In this document: piece by piece, positions 56,401-64,000 of the stretch | Layout: each line of letters opens with the position of its first letter | Numbering within the stretch: position 1 is the first letter of the stretch | Source of the DNA: Streptomyces cinnabarinus | GTDB taxonomy: Bacteria; Actinomycetota; Actinomycetes; Streptomycetales; Streptomycetaceae | DNA length: 64,000 nucleotides | Assembly (NCBI RefSeq): GCF_027270315.1 | Contig: NZ_CP114413.1 | Coordinates: 1,488,001 to 1,552,000, forward strand | Direction: 5' to 3' | The notes under the pieces: generated by a model | Told to the model about the DNA's origin: nothing | Databases searched by the model: none | Seen by the model: only the letters and a program-made list of their open reading frames with translations | Made by a program: the position numbers and the translations under genes

Positions 56401-57228
56401 TCACGCCGTCGGCAGCCAGTCCACCTTCCCCGCCAGCAGCGCGTACCCGACGAACGCACCGATGTCGAGCAGCGAGTGCGCCACGACCAGCGGTCCGACG
56501 CGGCCCCAGCGGCGGTAGAGGTAGACGAACACCACGCCCATCACCATGTTGCCGATGAAGCCGCCGATGCCCTGGTAGAGGTGGTACGAGCCGCGCAGGA
56601 CGGAGCTGGCCACGAGCGCGGCGCCGGGTGTCCAGCCCAACTGGTGGAGCCGGCGCAGCAGGTAGCCGACCACGATGACCTCTTCGAGGATCGCGTTCTG
56701 GAGCGCCGACAGGATCAGTACCGGGTACTTCCACCACACCTCGGGCAGTGCCTCCGGCACCACGGTGAGGTTGAAGCCGAGGCCGCGGGCGGCGAGGTAG
56801 AAGGCGATGCCGCTGCTGCCGATCACCGCGGCGATCGCGGCGCCCCGGCCCAGGTCGAACCAGGGGCGGGTGCGGTCGAAGCCGAGAGCCCGCAGGCCGC
56901 TGCCCTCGCGGATCAGGAAGTGCGCGACGAGGAGCACCGGCACCAGGGAGGTGGTGATCCCGAAGAGCTGCCAGGCGAGGTCCAGCCAGGGGCGGCCCGG
57001 CGCCGCGGAGGCGTTGAGCGTGGCCGCCTGGTCCTTCAGGCCGCCGGGCTTGGTGACCGAGCCGATGAAGCTGATCAGTGCGGAGACCCCGCTCGCACCG
57101 AGCGAGAGCGCCAGTACCAGCAGCGTCTCGTCCCGCAGGATCCGCCGCGAGGGGACCTCCGGAGGGAATGAACCGGCCGCGGGGCCCGCCTCCGCCTGCA
57201 CACTGCCTCCCAGGGGCACCACCGTCAT
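56401..57228 (-). CDS. CPBP-family intramembrane metalloprotease
   Basis: 275 residues, about seven spans. ILEEVIVVGYLLRR has the EExxxR-type motif, RGSYHLYQGIGGFIGN the FxxxH equivalent (His), and AHSLLDIGAF the third motif. Such proteases (ABI/CAAX type) cleave within the membrane; the target is not known. Start ATG 57228. Confidence 0.86.
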   Translation of the reverse strand: MTVVPLGGSVQAEAGPAAGSFPPEVPSRRILRDETLLVLALSLGASGVSALISFIGSVTKPGGLKDQAATLNASAAPGRPWLDLAWQLFGITTSLVPVLLVAHFLIREGSGLRALGFDRTRPWFDLGRGAAIAAVIGSSGIAFYLAARGLGFNLTVVPEALPEVWWKYPVLILSALQNAILEEVIVVGYLLRRLHQLGWTPGAALVASSVLRGSYHLYQGIGGFIGNMVMGVVFVYLYRRWGRVGPLVVAHSLLDIGAFVGYALLAGKVDWLPTA

Positions 57229-57290
57229 CGGACGTCACAGCTTGCCCGACCAGTATGCGGTGGACGGCGGCGGCCCCCGGTCAGGGCCCC

Positions 57291-58808
57291 TCAGCCGAGC
57301 GGGACGGCCTCCGGCAGACCCACCGGCCAGGTGTGCACGGGCTCGCCCAGGTGCATCAGCTCGCAATAGCGGCGGGTCGTGGCCGCCAGGGCGGCGTCGC
57401 GGGAGAGCCCCTGCTCCAGGGCCCGGTGGAAGGTGGCGGACTGCCAGGAGGCGCCGTTGGCCCGGCGTCGGCAGCGCTCCTCGATGACCCCGAGATACAG
57501 CTCCCGGTCGGCGCGCTCGACCCCCCACGCCTCTAGACCGGCCTCCGCGAGCGGCAGCAGTTCGTCGCGCACGAGGGTGGCCGCGTCGACCTCGGTGACG
57601 CCGCCGTACCGGCCGCGCCGGGGCCACTGGAGGCGGGCGTCGATGCCGTGCCGGCAGGCGGTGTCGAAGTTGGCGGCGGCGGCCTCGAAGGGCAGCCGGG
57701 TCCACACCGGGCGCTGTTCCTCGGCGAGGGCACGGATGACGCCGTAGTAGAAGGCCGCGTTGGCGATGACGTCCGTGACGGTGGGTCCGGCGGGCAGCAC
57801 GCGGTTCTCGACGCGGAGGTGCGGGACGCCGTCGGCGATGCCGTAGACGGGGCGGTTCCAGCGGTACACCGTGCCGTTGTGCAGGACGAGTTCGGCGAGC
57901 GAGGGGACGCCGCCCTCATCGAGCACGCGCAGGGGGTCCTCGTCGTCGCAGATCGGCAGCAGGGCGGGGAAGAAGCGCAGGTTCTCCTCGAAGAGATCGT
58001 AGGCGGAGGTGATCCAGCGTTCCCCGAACCAGGTGCGCGGGCGGACGCCCTGGGCCTGGAGCTCGGGCGGACGGGTGTCGGTGGACTGCTGGAACAGCGG
58101 GGGCCGGGACTCGCTCCACAGCTCCCGGCCGAACAGGAACGGCGAGTTGGCGCCGACCGCGACCTGCGCGGCGGCGATGGCCTGCGCCGCGTTCCAGACG
58201 TCGGCGAAGCGGGCCGGGGTGACCTGGAGGTGCAGTTGGACCGAGGTACAGGCGGCCTCGGGCGCTATGGACTTCGAGGTACAGGTGAGATGCTCCACGC
58301 CCGCGATGTCGAGCACGAAGTCCTCGCCGCGGGCGGCCACGATCTGGTCGTTGAGGAGCGTGTAGCGGTCCACGTCGGAGAGGTTGGAGGAGACCAGGTC
58401 GTCCCGGCCGAGTGTCGGCAGAATGCCGATCATCACGATTCCGGCGGACAGCTCTCCGGCTTTTCGATGGGCATATGCCAGGGAGGTACGGAGTTCCTCC
58501 GCGAGCTGGTCGAATACCTGCCCGCCGAGCCGGTGCGGGGCGATGTTGACTTCCAGGTTGAACATGGCGAGTTCTGTTTGGAAATCCCGGCTCGCGATCC
58601 GCTCGAGAACCTGCGCATTCAACATTCTCGGCATGCCGTCGGCTCCAGCGAGATTCAATTCGATCTCGAGCCCCATGAGGTTCTTCGGGCGATCGAACCG
58701 CTTCTCCGCCAGAAGCCGCTCCAGGCCCGCCAGACACTTCCGGAGCTTGTCGCGGTAGCGCTGGCGGTCGGACAGATCGAACCGACCTGCCACGACCTTC
58801 TCCCCCAT
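57291..58808 (-). CDS. Glutamate-cysteine ligase family 2 (GCS2-type)
   Basis: 505 residues from ATG 58808 with GAGGAGGG upstream. LMGLEIELNLAGADGMP..., NLEVNIAP (about 90-97), SKSIAPEAACTSVQLHLQVTP and WPRRGRYGGVTEVDAATLVRDELL are characters of GCS2-type ATP-grasp-like ligases that join Glu (or analog) to an amine. Streptomyces makes mycothiol and ergothioneine; EgtA is a similar enzyme, but there are no Egt neighbours, so the exact product is not clear. Confidence 0.84.
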   Translation of the reverse strand: MGEKVVAGRFDLSDRQRYRDKLRKCLAGLERLLAEKRFDRPKNLMGLEIELNLAGADGMPRMLNAQVLERIASRDFQTELAMFNLEVNIAPHRLGGQVFDQLAEELRTSLAYAHRKAGELSAGIVMIGILPTLGRDDLVSSNLSDVDRYTLLNDQIVAARGEDFVLDIAGVEHLTCTSKSIAPEAACTSVQLHLQVTPARFADVWNAAQAIAAAQVAVGANSPFLFGRELWSESRPPLFQQSTDTRPPELQAQGVRPRTWFGERWITSAYDLFEENLRFFPALLPICDDEDPLRVLDEGGVPSLAELVLHNGTVYRWNRPVYGIADGVPHLRVENRVLPAGPTVTDVIANAAFYYGVIRALAEEQRPVWTRLPFEAAAANFDTACRHGIDARLQWPRRGRYGGVTEVDAATLVRDELLPLAEAGLEAWGVERADRELYLGVIEERCRRRANGASWQSATFHRALEQGLSRDAALAATTRRYCELMHLGEPVHTWPVGLPEAVPLG

Positions 58809-58937
58809 CGAAGCATCCCTCCTCGAATGGACGGGCCGAAGATCCGGCCGCCGGTGTCCCGGGTCAGGTGGGATGATGCCCAGCCGAAGCGATCGATAAC
58901 GTCCCGGCCGGACCCTCCTCCCGCTAGGCTGTCGGAC

Positions 58938-59141
58938 GTGACCGGCGGCACATTCACCGGGCATGGGTCAGCGCGCGGTTTCGGGCGGCTCGACGAACTC
59001 GTGAAAAACGCCGACGAGAATTGGCCGACCGCTTCTCGTGCGGTTCCCGAGGTCACCGCGACACTGTCCTTCCGGAATCGGGATGATTACCGCGGATCGC
59101 CGACCGAATGCGCCCTTGCCGAGTGCGCCGGAAACGGGTAG
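58938..59141 (+). CDS. Small hypothetical protein (leaderless)
   Basis: 67 residues from GTG 58938 (VTGGTFTGHGSARGFGRLDELVK). TAGGCT (58925-58930) ends seven bases before the GTG, typical of leaderless starts. The gene is of unknown family and its codon bias is weaker in the second half, so it may be chance. Confidence 0.5.
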   Translation: MTGGTFTGHGSARGFGRLDELVKNADENWPTASRAVPEVTATLSFRNRDDYRGSPTECALAECAGNG

Positions 59142-59359
59142 ACGAAACACTCACTGAACACTTGTCGTATAAACTCCGCGGACAAGGCGGAAGGCTGGCG
59201 CCCGGTCGGAGGACCTGCCGTAGCGATCGACGTACGGCAGGCCTCACGCGCACCCACGCATCCCAGGCCTCGGCCCATGCCTCTCCGCCCCCGCGAGCTG
59301 ACAGCGCCGTCCGCCCCGCCCTCGCGCCACCGTGCCCGTCTCATGAGAGGCGACCCACC
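59142..59359 (+). other. Intergenic leader with a 9-bp hairpin
   Basis: 218 bp with little coding signal. CCTGCCGTA (59214-59222) and TACGGCAGG (59233-59241) form a perfect hairpin about 120 bases upstream of the next gene. It may be a transcript end of the preceding gene or part of a 5' leader. Confidence 0.4.
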
Positions 59360-59944
59360 ATGCCGCTGCATGTCCCCCCGGCTCCCGCGCCCGCACTTCG
59401 CTCCGTCCTCGCCGCCCTGGGGTCTCCCACCGCGGTCCGCGAGGCCCGAACGCCGTCCCTGCGCGCCGCCCAGGGACCCGCCACTCCGGAACTGCCGTTG
59501 CCGGTGCACGTCCTGGACGGCATCACCGCCACCGGACCCTCCGTCACCCGGCTAGCCGGATGGCGGTTCCTGATCCGCTGCGGCGACCGCGCCGTAGCCG
59601 CCGCCGAGACCCGCCTGACCCCCGACGGCTGGGCCTTCTCACACTTCTTCGAAGGGCCCTACATCACCTCCACCGAGCAAGCGCTGCGCCAGGCCGACAC
59701 GATGCCGCAGCCCTACCAGCCCCGGCTGCTGTCCGTCCCCGGCCTGTACATGCTGACGCTGTGGCTGCACGGCGACCCCGCCGCCGACGCCACCGCCGGC
59801 CACCCGGAGCCCACGGACCTGCTGGTCCCGCTGGCCCCGGCACCCCCCGGCATCGCGGCCCACCGGCCGCACCGGGCCGCCGATCTGCTCCCGGTGCTCA
59901 CCCACCGCGTGACCCCGGCGCCCCTGCTCGGCTCACCCGCCTGA
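59360..59944 (+). CDS. Conserved Streptomyces hypothetical protein
   Basis: 194 residues from ATG 59360 with GAGAGG upstream. N-terminal Ala/Pro-rich, then a strand-rich part (WRFLIRCGDRAVAAAETRLTPDGWAFSHFFEGPYITSTEQAL) and PGLYMLTLWLHGDP. No enzyme motif. Followed by a strong terminator. Confidence 0.78.
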   Translation: MPLHVPPAPAPALRSVLAALGSPTAVREARTPSLRAAQGPATPELPLPVHVLDGITATGPSVTRLAGWRFLIRCGDRAVAAAETRLTPDGWAFSHFFEGPYITSTEQALRQADTMPQPYQPRLLSVPGLYMLTLWLHGDPAADATAGHPEPTDLLVPLAPAPPGIAAHRPHRAADLLPVLTHRVTPAPLLGSPA

Positions 59945-59961
59945 GCCGCCGTCCCGGCTCC

Positions 59962-59999
59962 CCGCACCCCGCCACCGGCACACCGGTCGCGGGGTGCGG
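59962..59999 (+). terminator. Terminator after the hypothetical gene
   Basis: CCGCACCCCGC (59962-59972) pairs perfectly with 59989-59999; inner ACCGG/CCGGT adds to the stem. It starts 18 bases past the stop codon. The remaining gap to 60238 holds nothing else that I can support. Confidence 0.82.
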
Positions 60000-60238
60000 C
60001 GCTGTGCGCGGCGCCAGTCGCTCGTACGAGCGCGAGGACGCTCCGCAGAGCCTCCGACCTGCATGGACTAGTCCGCTCCGGCCACTGCGAACCACCCGAA
60101 AGGACAGTGCAGTTGGACTGAACCGTCCGCGCGAGTGATGCGTCATCAACCTGTGAGAAGCGGTGCACCGAAATCCCTGCGGATTGACGCCCGTGGGGCA
60201 ACACTGGGTTCGAACCACTTGTCGCAACGGGGGCGGCC

Positions 60239-60478
60239 ATGAACATCACGACAGAGCGAAAGATCCCATCCATGTGCCAGCACCAGCCACCGTGTCCCTC
60301 CGCAGACTCCGCCGACCGGGAATCGGCGCGCCTCATGGCGCACCACCCGGAACAGGGCTGGAGCCTGCTGTGCAACGGCGTTCTGCTCTTCGAGGACACC
60401 GGTGAGCTCCTGCCCGACGGCCAGATCATCGCCCCGCACCGCCCGCTGGGCGCCGACCAGGTGATGACCGCGGCCTGA
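60239..60478 (+). CDS. DUF5999 family protein
   Basis: 79 residues. MCQHQPPCPSADSADRESAR, then HPEQGWSLLCNGVLLFEDTGELLPDGQIIAPHR, is the short DUF5999 signature, common in Streptomyces. Family members usually begin at MCQHQ (60272); the ATG at 60239 has GGGGGCGG upstream and adds 11 residues. Cys pairs may bind a metal. Role unknown. Confidence 0.85.
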   Translation: MNITTERKIPSMCQHQPPCPSADSADRESARLMAHHPEQGWSLLCNGVLLFEDTGELLPDGQIIAPHRPLGADQVMTAA

Positions 60479-60627
60479 GCGCGGCCGGGCGGCCGAAACG
60501 GCCGCCCGGAGACCTTGGGGGCCGGCCGCAGACCCGTTCTGCGCACCGGCCCCGACGCATGTCCGGGGGCGGTCACTGACCGTAGTTCTCCGTGCGTGCT
60601 CGGTCCGGGCTTCCACGGGCACCGGTT

Positions 60628-60647
60628 TTCCGGAAGACTTCTGGAAG
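60628..60647. promoter_or_regulatory. Tandem TTCYGGAAG sites
   Basis: TTCCGGAAG (60628-60636) and TTCTGGAAG (60639-60647) are 11 bp apart, about 30-50 bases upstream of the lacI-type start. Each is a near-palindrome. Probably a regulator-binding site for this sugar locus. Confidence 0.55.
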
Positions 60648-60678
60648 TTTTCGGCAACGGGTCGACGGAGGTGGGCAG

Positions 60679-61702
60679 TTGTCAGAGGAGCACGCCGATG
60701 GCAGGGTCACCATCACGGAGATCGCCCGGCAGGCCGGGGTCTCGGTGCCCACCGTCTCGCGGGTCGTCAACGGCCGGTCCGACGTGTCCCCGCGGACCCG
60801 CGCCCGGGTGGAGGACCTGCTGCGCGCACGGGTATCGGAAGCGGGCCTCGGCAGCCCCCGCCACCCTCGTCGACCTGGTCTTCAACGATCTCGACAGCCC
60901 CTGGGCAGTGGAGATCATCCGCGGCGTGGAGGAGGTCGCGCACGCCGCCGGCGTCGGGACCGTGGTCTCGGCGATCCACGGCCGCTCGGGCGACGCCAGG
61001 GAGTGGATGCGCAATCTGCGGGCCCGCGCCTCCGACGGCGTCGTCCTGGTCACCTCGGCCCTGGAGCCGGTGCTGCACGAGGAGTTGCGGCTCCTCGGCG
61101 TGCCGTTGGTGGTGGTCGACCCGGCGGGCTCGCCCGTCCTCGACGTGCCCACGATCGGCGCCGCCAACTGGGCGGGCGGACTCGCGGCCACCGAGCATCT
61201 GCTGGCCCTCGGCCATCGCCGGATCGGCCTGATCGCGGGCCCGCCGCGGCTGCTGTGCTCTCGGGCCCGCTTCGACGGCTACCGCGCGGCCCTGGAGGGC
61301 GCCGGTCTCGCGGTGGACGACTCCCTGGTCGTCCCCGGCGACTTCCGCCCCGAGTCCGGCTGTACGGGCTGCACCGCGCTGCTCGATCTGCCCGAGCCGC
61401 CGACCGCCGTGTTCGCGGCCAGCGACCAGATGGCGCTCGGCGCGATCGAGGCACTGCGCCGACGGGGCCTGAGGGTCCCGGAGGACATGAGTGTGGTCGG
61501 TTTCGACGACCTTCCGGAAGTGCGCTGGTCGGCGCCGCCGCTGACCACGGTGCGCCAACCCCTCGCCGACATGGACAAGTTGGCCGTCCGTACCGTGCTG
61601 CGGCTGGCCGCGGGCGAACGGCCGGACTCGCCCCGGGTGGAACTGGGCACGGAGCTGGTGGTGCGGTCGAGCACCGCACCACCGTCCGCACCTGCTACTT
61701 GA
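60679..61702 (+). pseudogene. LacI-family regulator, frameshifted
   Basis: The HTH (VTITEIARQAGVSVPTVSRVVNG) is in one frame from TTG 60679 (GGAGG seven bases upstream), ending in ARVEDLLRA. From about 60825 the protein continues in another frame as HGYRKRASAAPATLVDLVFNDLDSPWAVEIIRG...to 61702, the normal ligand-binding half. The break is in a CGCGC stretch and would be repaired by two bases (or minus one). So either a recent mutation or a sequence error. It overlaps the xylanase end by 8 nt. Confidence 0.82.
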
Positions 61703-62753
61703 GGGCCTCCCGGATCGCGTAGTACGCGGGCTTGGGCTGCAGTTGCTCGTCCCACGGCAGGGCCGCGCCCTCGCCGTCGAAGAAGGCCGGGATCCAGGAG
61801 TACTTGTCCGTGTAGTCCCAGATGGTGATGCCCACGCAGCGGCGCACCGCCAGACACGCCTCGGTCAGGTCCATGTACCACTGGGCCTGCGTGGCCAGCT
61901 TCTGTTCGTCCGCGGGCACGTACATGCGGATGTCGACCTCGGTGAGCGCGGTGTCGAGACCGAGCCGGGAGAAGCGGCGGAGGTTGTCCTCCAGCGTGGT
62001 CGGATAGCCGTACTGGAGCGCCAGATGGGCCTGGAGTCCGATGCCGTGCAGCGGGACGCCCTCGGCCCTCAACTCCTGGGCGAGCTTGAAGTAGGCGTCG
62101 CTCTTGGGGCCGATCGACTCGATGTTGTAGTCGTTGAGGTAGAGCTTCACCCGAGGATCGGCCTGGTGGGCCCAGCGCAGGGCGTCGGCGATGTAACCGG
62201 GGCCGAGGGTCTTGTAGAAGACGGTCTCCCGGTAGGTGCCGTCCTCGTTGAACGCCTCGTTGACGACGTCCCAGGCGAACACCTTGCCCCGGTAGTGCCG
62301 TACCTCCGTCTGGATGTGCTTCTTCAGGACCGCCCGCAGCTCGGGCGCCGTCCACTCGCGGCTGGTCAGCCAGTTGGGCAACTGGCTGTGCCAGACCAGG
62401 GTGTGGCCGCGCACCTTCTGGCGGTTGGCGCGGGCGAGGTCGACGATCTCGTCGCCCGCGGAGAAGTCGAAGACGCCCTGCTGGGGTTCGGTGGCGTACC
62501 ACTTCATGCCATTGCCGGGGGTGATCTGGTCGAACTCGCTGTCCAGGATCGCCTTGTACGGCTCGTCCACCAGCTCGGGGTTGTCGGTGGCGCTGCCGAA
62601 ATAGCGGCCGTGGCGCTGGGCGAGTTCGGCGAGGGTGGGCGGCTCGTTGTGGCCTTCACCGCAAAGACCCTGGGCGGACGGGGCGGTGACGGCGACCAGT
62701 ACGGCGGCCAGGGCACCGACGAGTCTGAGACGGTTCCTGCGGTTCTTGCGCAT
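61695..62753 (-). CDS. Endo-1,4-beta-xylanase, GH10
   Basis: 352 residues from ATG 62753 with GGAG seven bases upstream. A Sec signal peptide (NRRNRLRLVGALAAVLVAVTAPSA) precedes the GH10 barrel. The acid/base Glu166 is in WDVVNEAF and the nucleophile Glu272 in TEVDIR; WHSQLPNWL and NDYN are also conserved. It has no carbohydrate-binding module. Secreted xylan degradation; the neighbouring permeases probably import the products. Confidence 0.93.
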   Translation of the reverse strand: MRKNRRNRLRLVGALAAVLVAVTAPSAQGLCGEGHNEPPTLAELAQRHGRYFGSATDNPELVDEPYKAILDSEFDQITPGNGMKWYATEPQQGVFDFSAGDEIVDLARANRQKVRGHTLVWHSQLPNWLTSREWTAPELRAVLKKHIQTEVRHYRGKVFAWDVVNEAFNEDGTYRETVFYKTLGPGYIADALRWAHQADPRVKLYLNDYNIESIGPKSDAYFKLAQELRAEGVPLHGIGLQAHLALQYGYPTTLEDNLRRFSRLGLDTALTEVDIRMYVPADEQKLATQAQWYMDLTEACLAVRRCVGITIWDYTDKYSWIPAFFDGEGAALPWDEQLQPKPAYYAIREALK

Positions 62754-62812
62754 GGTGCGACTCCTCACGGAACAAAGGGGGTGTGGGTGAGCCGTACGTC
62801 CGCGGGCGCGGG

Positions 62813-63649
62813 TCATCCCTTCGTGGCGCCGGCGGTGAGGCCGCCGACGAGCTGGCGCTCGGCGACGGAGTAGAAGGCCAGGGCGGGGACCATGGCGAGG
62901 ACGAGATAGGCGAAGACGCGGGCCACGTCCTGCGAGTACTGGCCCTGGAACTGCTGGACGCCGATCGGGATGGTCCACCAGGTGGGCTCGTTGAAGACGA
63001 GCAGCGGCAGGAAGAAGTTGTTCCAGCTGGTGACGACCGCGAGCACCGAGACGGTGCCGAGCGCGGGCCGCGCCATCGGCAGCAGCACCCGCCAGAAGAA
63101 GCCCAGCGGACCGCAGCCGTCGAGGGTGGCCGCCTCCTCCAGCTCGCCCGGGATCTGCCGGAAGAAGCCGCGCAGGATGATGATGGTCATCGGCAGTCCG
63201 AAGGCGGCCTGCGGCAGGATCACGCCGAGCGGGTTGTCCAGCAGGTCCATCGAGCGCAGGAGCAGGAACAGCGGCAGCGCCGCCACCGCGAAGGGGAACA
63301 TCAGCCCCATCGTGAACACCGTGAACAGCACCTCGCGGCCACGGAAGGCGAACCGCGCGAAGGAGAACGCGGCGAGCGCCGAGGCGGCGACCACGAGGAG
63401 GGTCGTACCCACCGCGATCAGCGTGCTGTTGCCGACCAGCCGCCAGAAGTCGGTGGAGGCGAGGATGTCGGTGTAGTTGCCGGTGACCCACGGATCGGGC
63501 AGCCCGATGGGGTTGCGGGAGAGCTGGTCGGTGGACTTGAAGCCGGAGATGACCGCGTAGAGCAGCGGTACACCCATCACCGTGCCGACCCCGATCAGCA
63601 GGAGGTGCAGCGGCAGGTTCCGCCCCCGCGTCTTGTGCCGGACGGTCAT
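62813..63649 (-). CDS. Carbohydrate ABC transporter permease (MalG type)
   Basis: 278 residues, six spans. GELEEAATLDGCGPLGFFWRVLLPMARP is the EAA loop that contacts the ATPase. It is the second permease of a sugar importer. It overlaps the next permease (ATGA at 63646-63649). Placed beside the xylanase and LacI genes, xylooligosaccharide import is likely. Confidence 0.9.
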   Translation of the reverse strand: MTVRHKTRGRNLPLHLLLIGVGTVMGVPLLYAVISGFKSTDQLSRNPIGLPDPWVTGNYTDILASTDFWRLVGNSTLIAVGTTLLVVAASALAAFSFARFAFRGREVLFTVFTMGLMFPFAVAALPLFLLLRSMDLLDNPLGVILPQAAFGLPMTIIILRGFFRQIPGELEEAATLDGCGPLGFFWRVLLPMARPALGTVSVLAVVTSWNNFFLPLLVFNEPTWWTIPIGVQQFQGQYSQDVARVFAYLVLAMVPALAFYSVAERQLVGGLTAGATKG

Positions 63650-64000
63650 GCGCCGCCTCCCCGCATGGTCGTGGTCGCGCCCTCCAGGTCCCGGCGGAGC
63701 ACGAACCGCTGGTAGGCGAGGGCGAAGACGAGGCTGATGGCGAACATGGCCACGCTGATCGCGCTGGCGTAGCCGACCTGGTAGCGCTTGAAGCCGAACT
63801 GGAACATGGTCACGGCCATCGTCTCGGAGTGATGGTCGGGGCCGCCGGCGGTGACCACCCAGACCAGGTCGAAGAGCTGGATCGACCCGATGACGGACAG
63901 GAAGACACTGATCCGCAGGGTCGGCGCGAGCAGCGGCAGGGTGACACTGCGGAACCGTTGCCAGGGCCCGGCGCCGTCGATCAGCGCGGCCTCGTGCAAC
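63646..64000 (-). CDS. Carbohydrate ABC transporter permease (MalF type), partial
   Basis: Only the C-terminal about 118 residues are in the window; the gene runs off the right edge. LHEAALIDGAGPWQRFRSVTLPLLAPTLR is the EAA loop, followed by three spans. It forms the heterodimer with the downstream permease. A solute-binding protein gene is expected beyond the window. Confidence 0.9.
   Translation of the reverse strand, partial: LHEAALIDGAGPWQRFRSVTLPLLAPTLRISVFLSVIGSIQLFDLVWVVTAGGPDHHSETMAVTMFQFGFKRYQVGYASAISVAMFAISLVFALAYQRFVLRRDLEGATTTMRGGGA

Noticed and set aside
57291..58808. EgtA of the ergothioneine pathway
   Set aside because: The fold is right but no egtB, egtC or egtD gene is near and closely related GCS2 paralogues exist; left as family-level call.

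Overview
The window is high-GC actinobacterial DNA, almost certainly from a Streptomyces chromosome. Signs are the strong G/C third-position bias, frequent GTG starts, TANNNT -10 boxes 6-7 nt before start codons (leaderless mRNAs), WhiB, a DUF5999 protein, an HxlR/thiolase pair and many one-component regulators. It divides into two parts: an integrated phage-like element (1 to about 29.9 kb, left end outside the window) and ordinary chromosome (about 29.93 kb to the end).

Integrated element. From 24.46 kb leftwards to the window edge about 50 genes run on the minus strand, most joined by 1-8 nt stop/start overlaps (TGATG, ATGA, GTGA). This looks like the early/replication arm of a temperate phage. 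Read in the direction of transcription it holds a repressor-type XRE gene, small Cys-rich proteins, a HTH protein, a recombination set (YqaJ-type exonuclease, RecT annealing protein, RusA resolvase), a winged-helix protein, membrane/coiled-coil proteins, a VWA (TerF-like) protein, a lipoprotein, HU, WhiB, an HNH-like protein, three small membrane proteins with a hyaluronan/cellulose-synthase-like GT2 glycosyltransferase, many small orphan genes, a DNA adenine-type methyltransferase, a DUF932 protein and a tRNA-Ile with anticodon UAU. Right of the repressor is the lysogeny arm: a small HTH protein, two related small membrane proteins, an XRE/MmyB-like regulator, a FAD monooxygenase (likely cargo) and a large serine recombinase at 28.3-29.9 kb, next to the probable right attachment site. 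No capsid, terminase, portal, tail, conjugation or plasmid replication genes are visible, so any structural genes lie left of the window.

Chromosome, 29.9-44.5 kb: TVP38-family membrane protein, thiolase with divergent HxlR regulator, alpha/beta hydrolase, uppP, a small protein, SnoaL-like protein, lnt, Gfo/Idh/MocA oxidoreductase, a decayed TetR gene, DinB-like protein, lipoprotein, TPR-like protein, ung, a peptide-type ABC solute-binding lipoprotein and two short-chain dehydrogenases.

Chromosome, 44.5-64 kb: excalibur-like surface protein, a DUF3037/HipA-like kinase pair, Rieske lipoprotein, isochorismatase-like hydrolase, two PPOX-fold proteins, LysR with a divergent EamA transporter, a MocR-type regulator, a second EamA transporter, Clp-N protein, SRPBCC protein, PadR, PhzF, CPBP protease, a GCS2-type ligase, several Streptomyces hypotheticals, and a carbohydrate locus (frameshifted LacI, GH10 xylanase, two sugar ABC permeases, the last running off the window).

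The most unusual signals are the GT2/small-membrane-protein module in the phage early operon, the AUA-reading tRNA, the repressor with a triplicated helix motif and a -35-overlapping operator, the paired small membrane proteins flanking the MmyB/monooxygenase cargo, and a domain shared by two otherwise unrelated element proteins.
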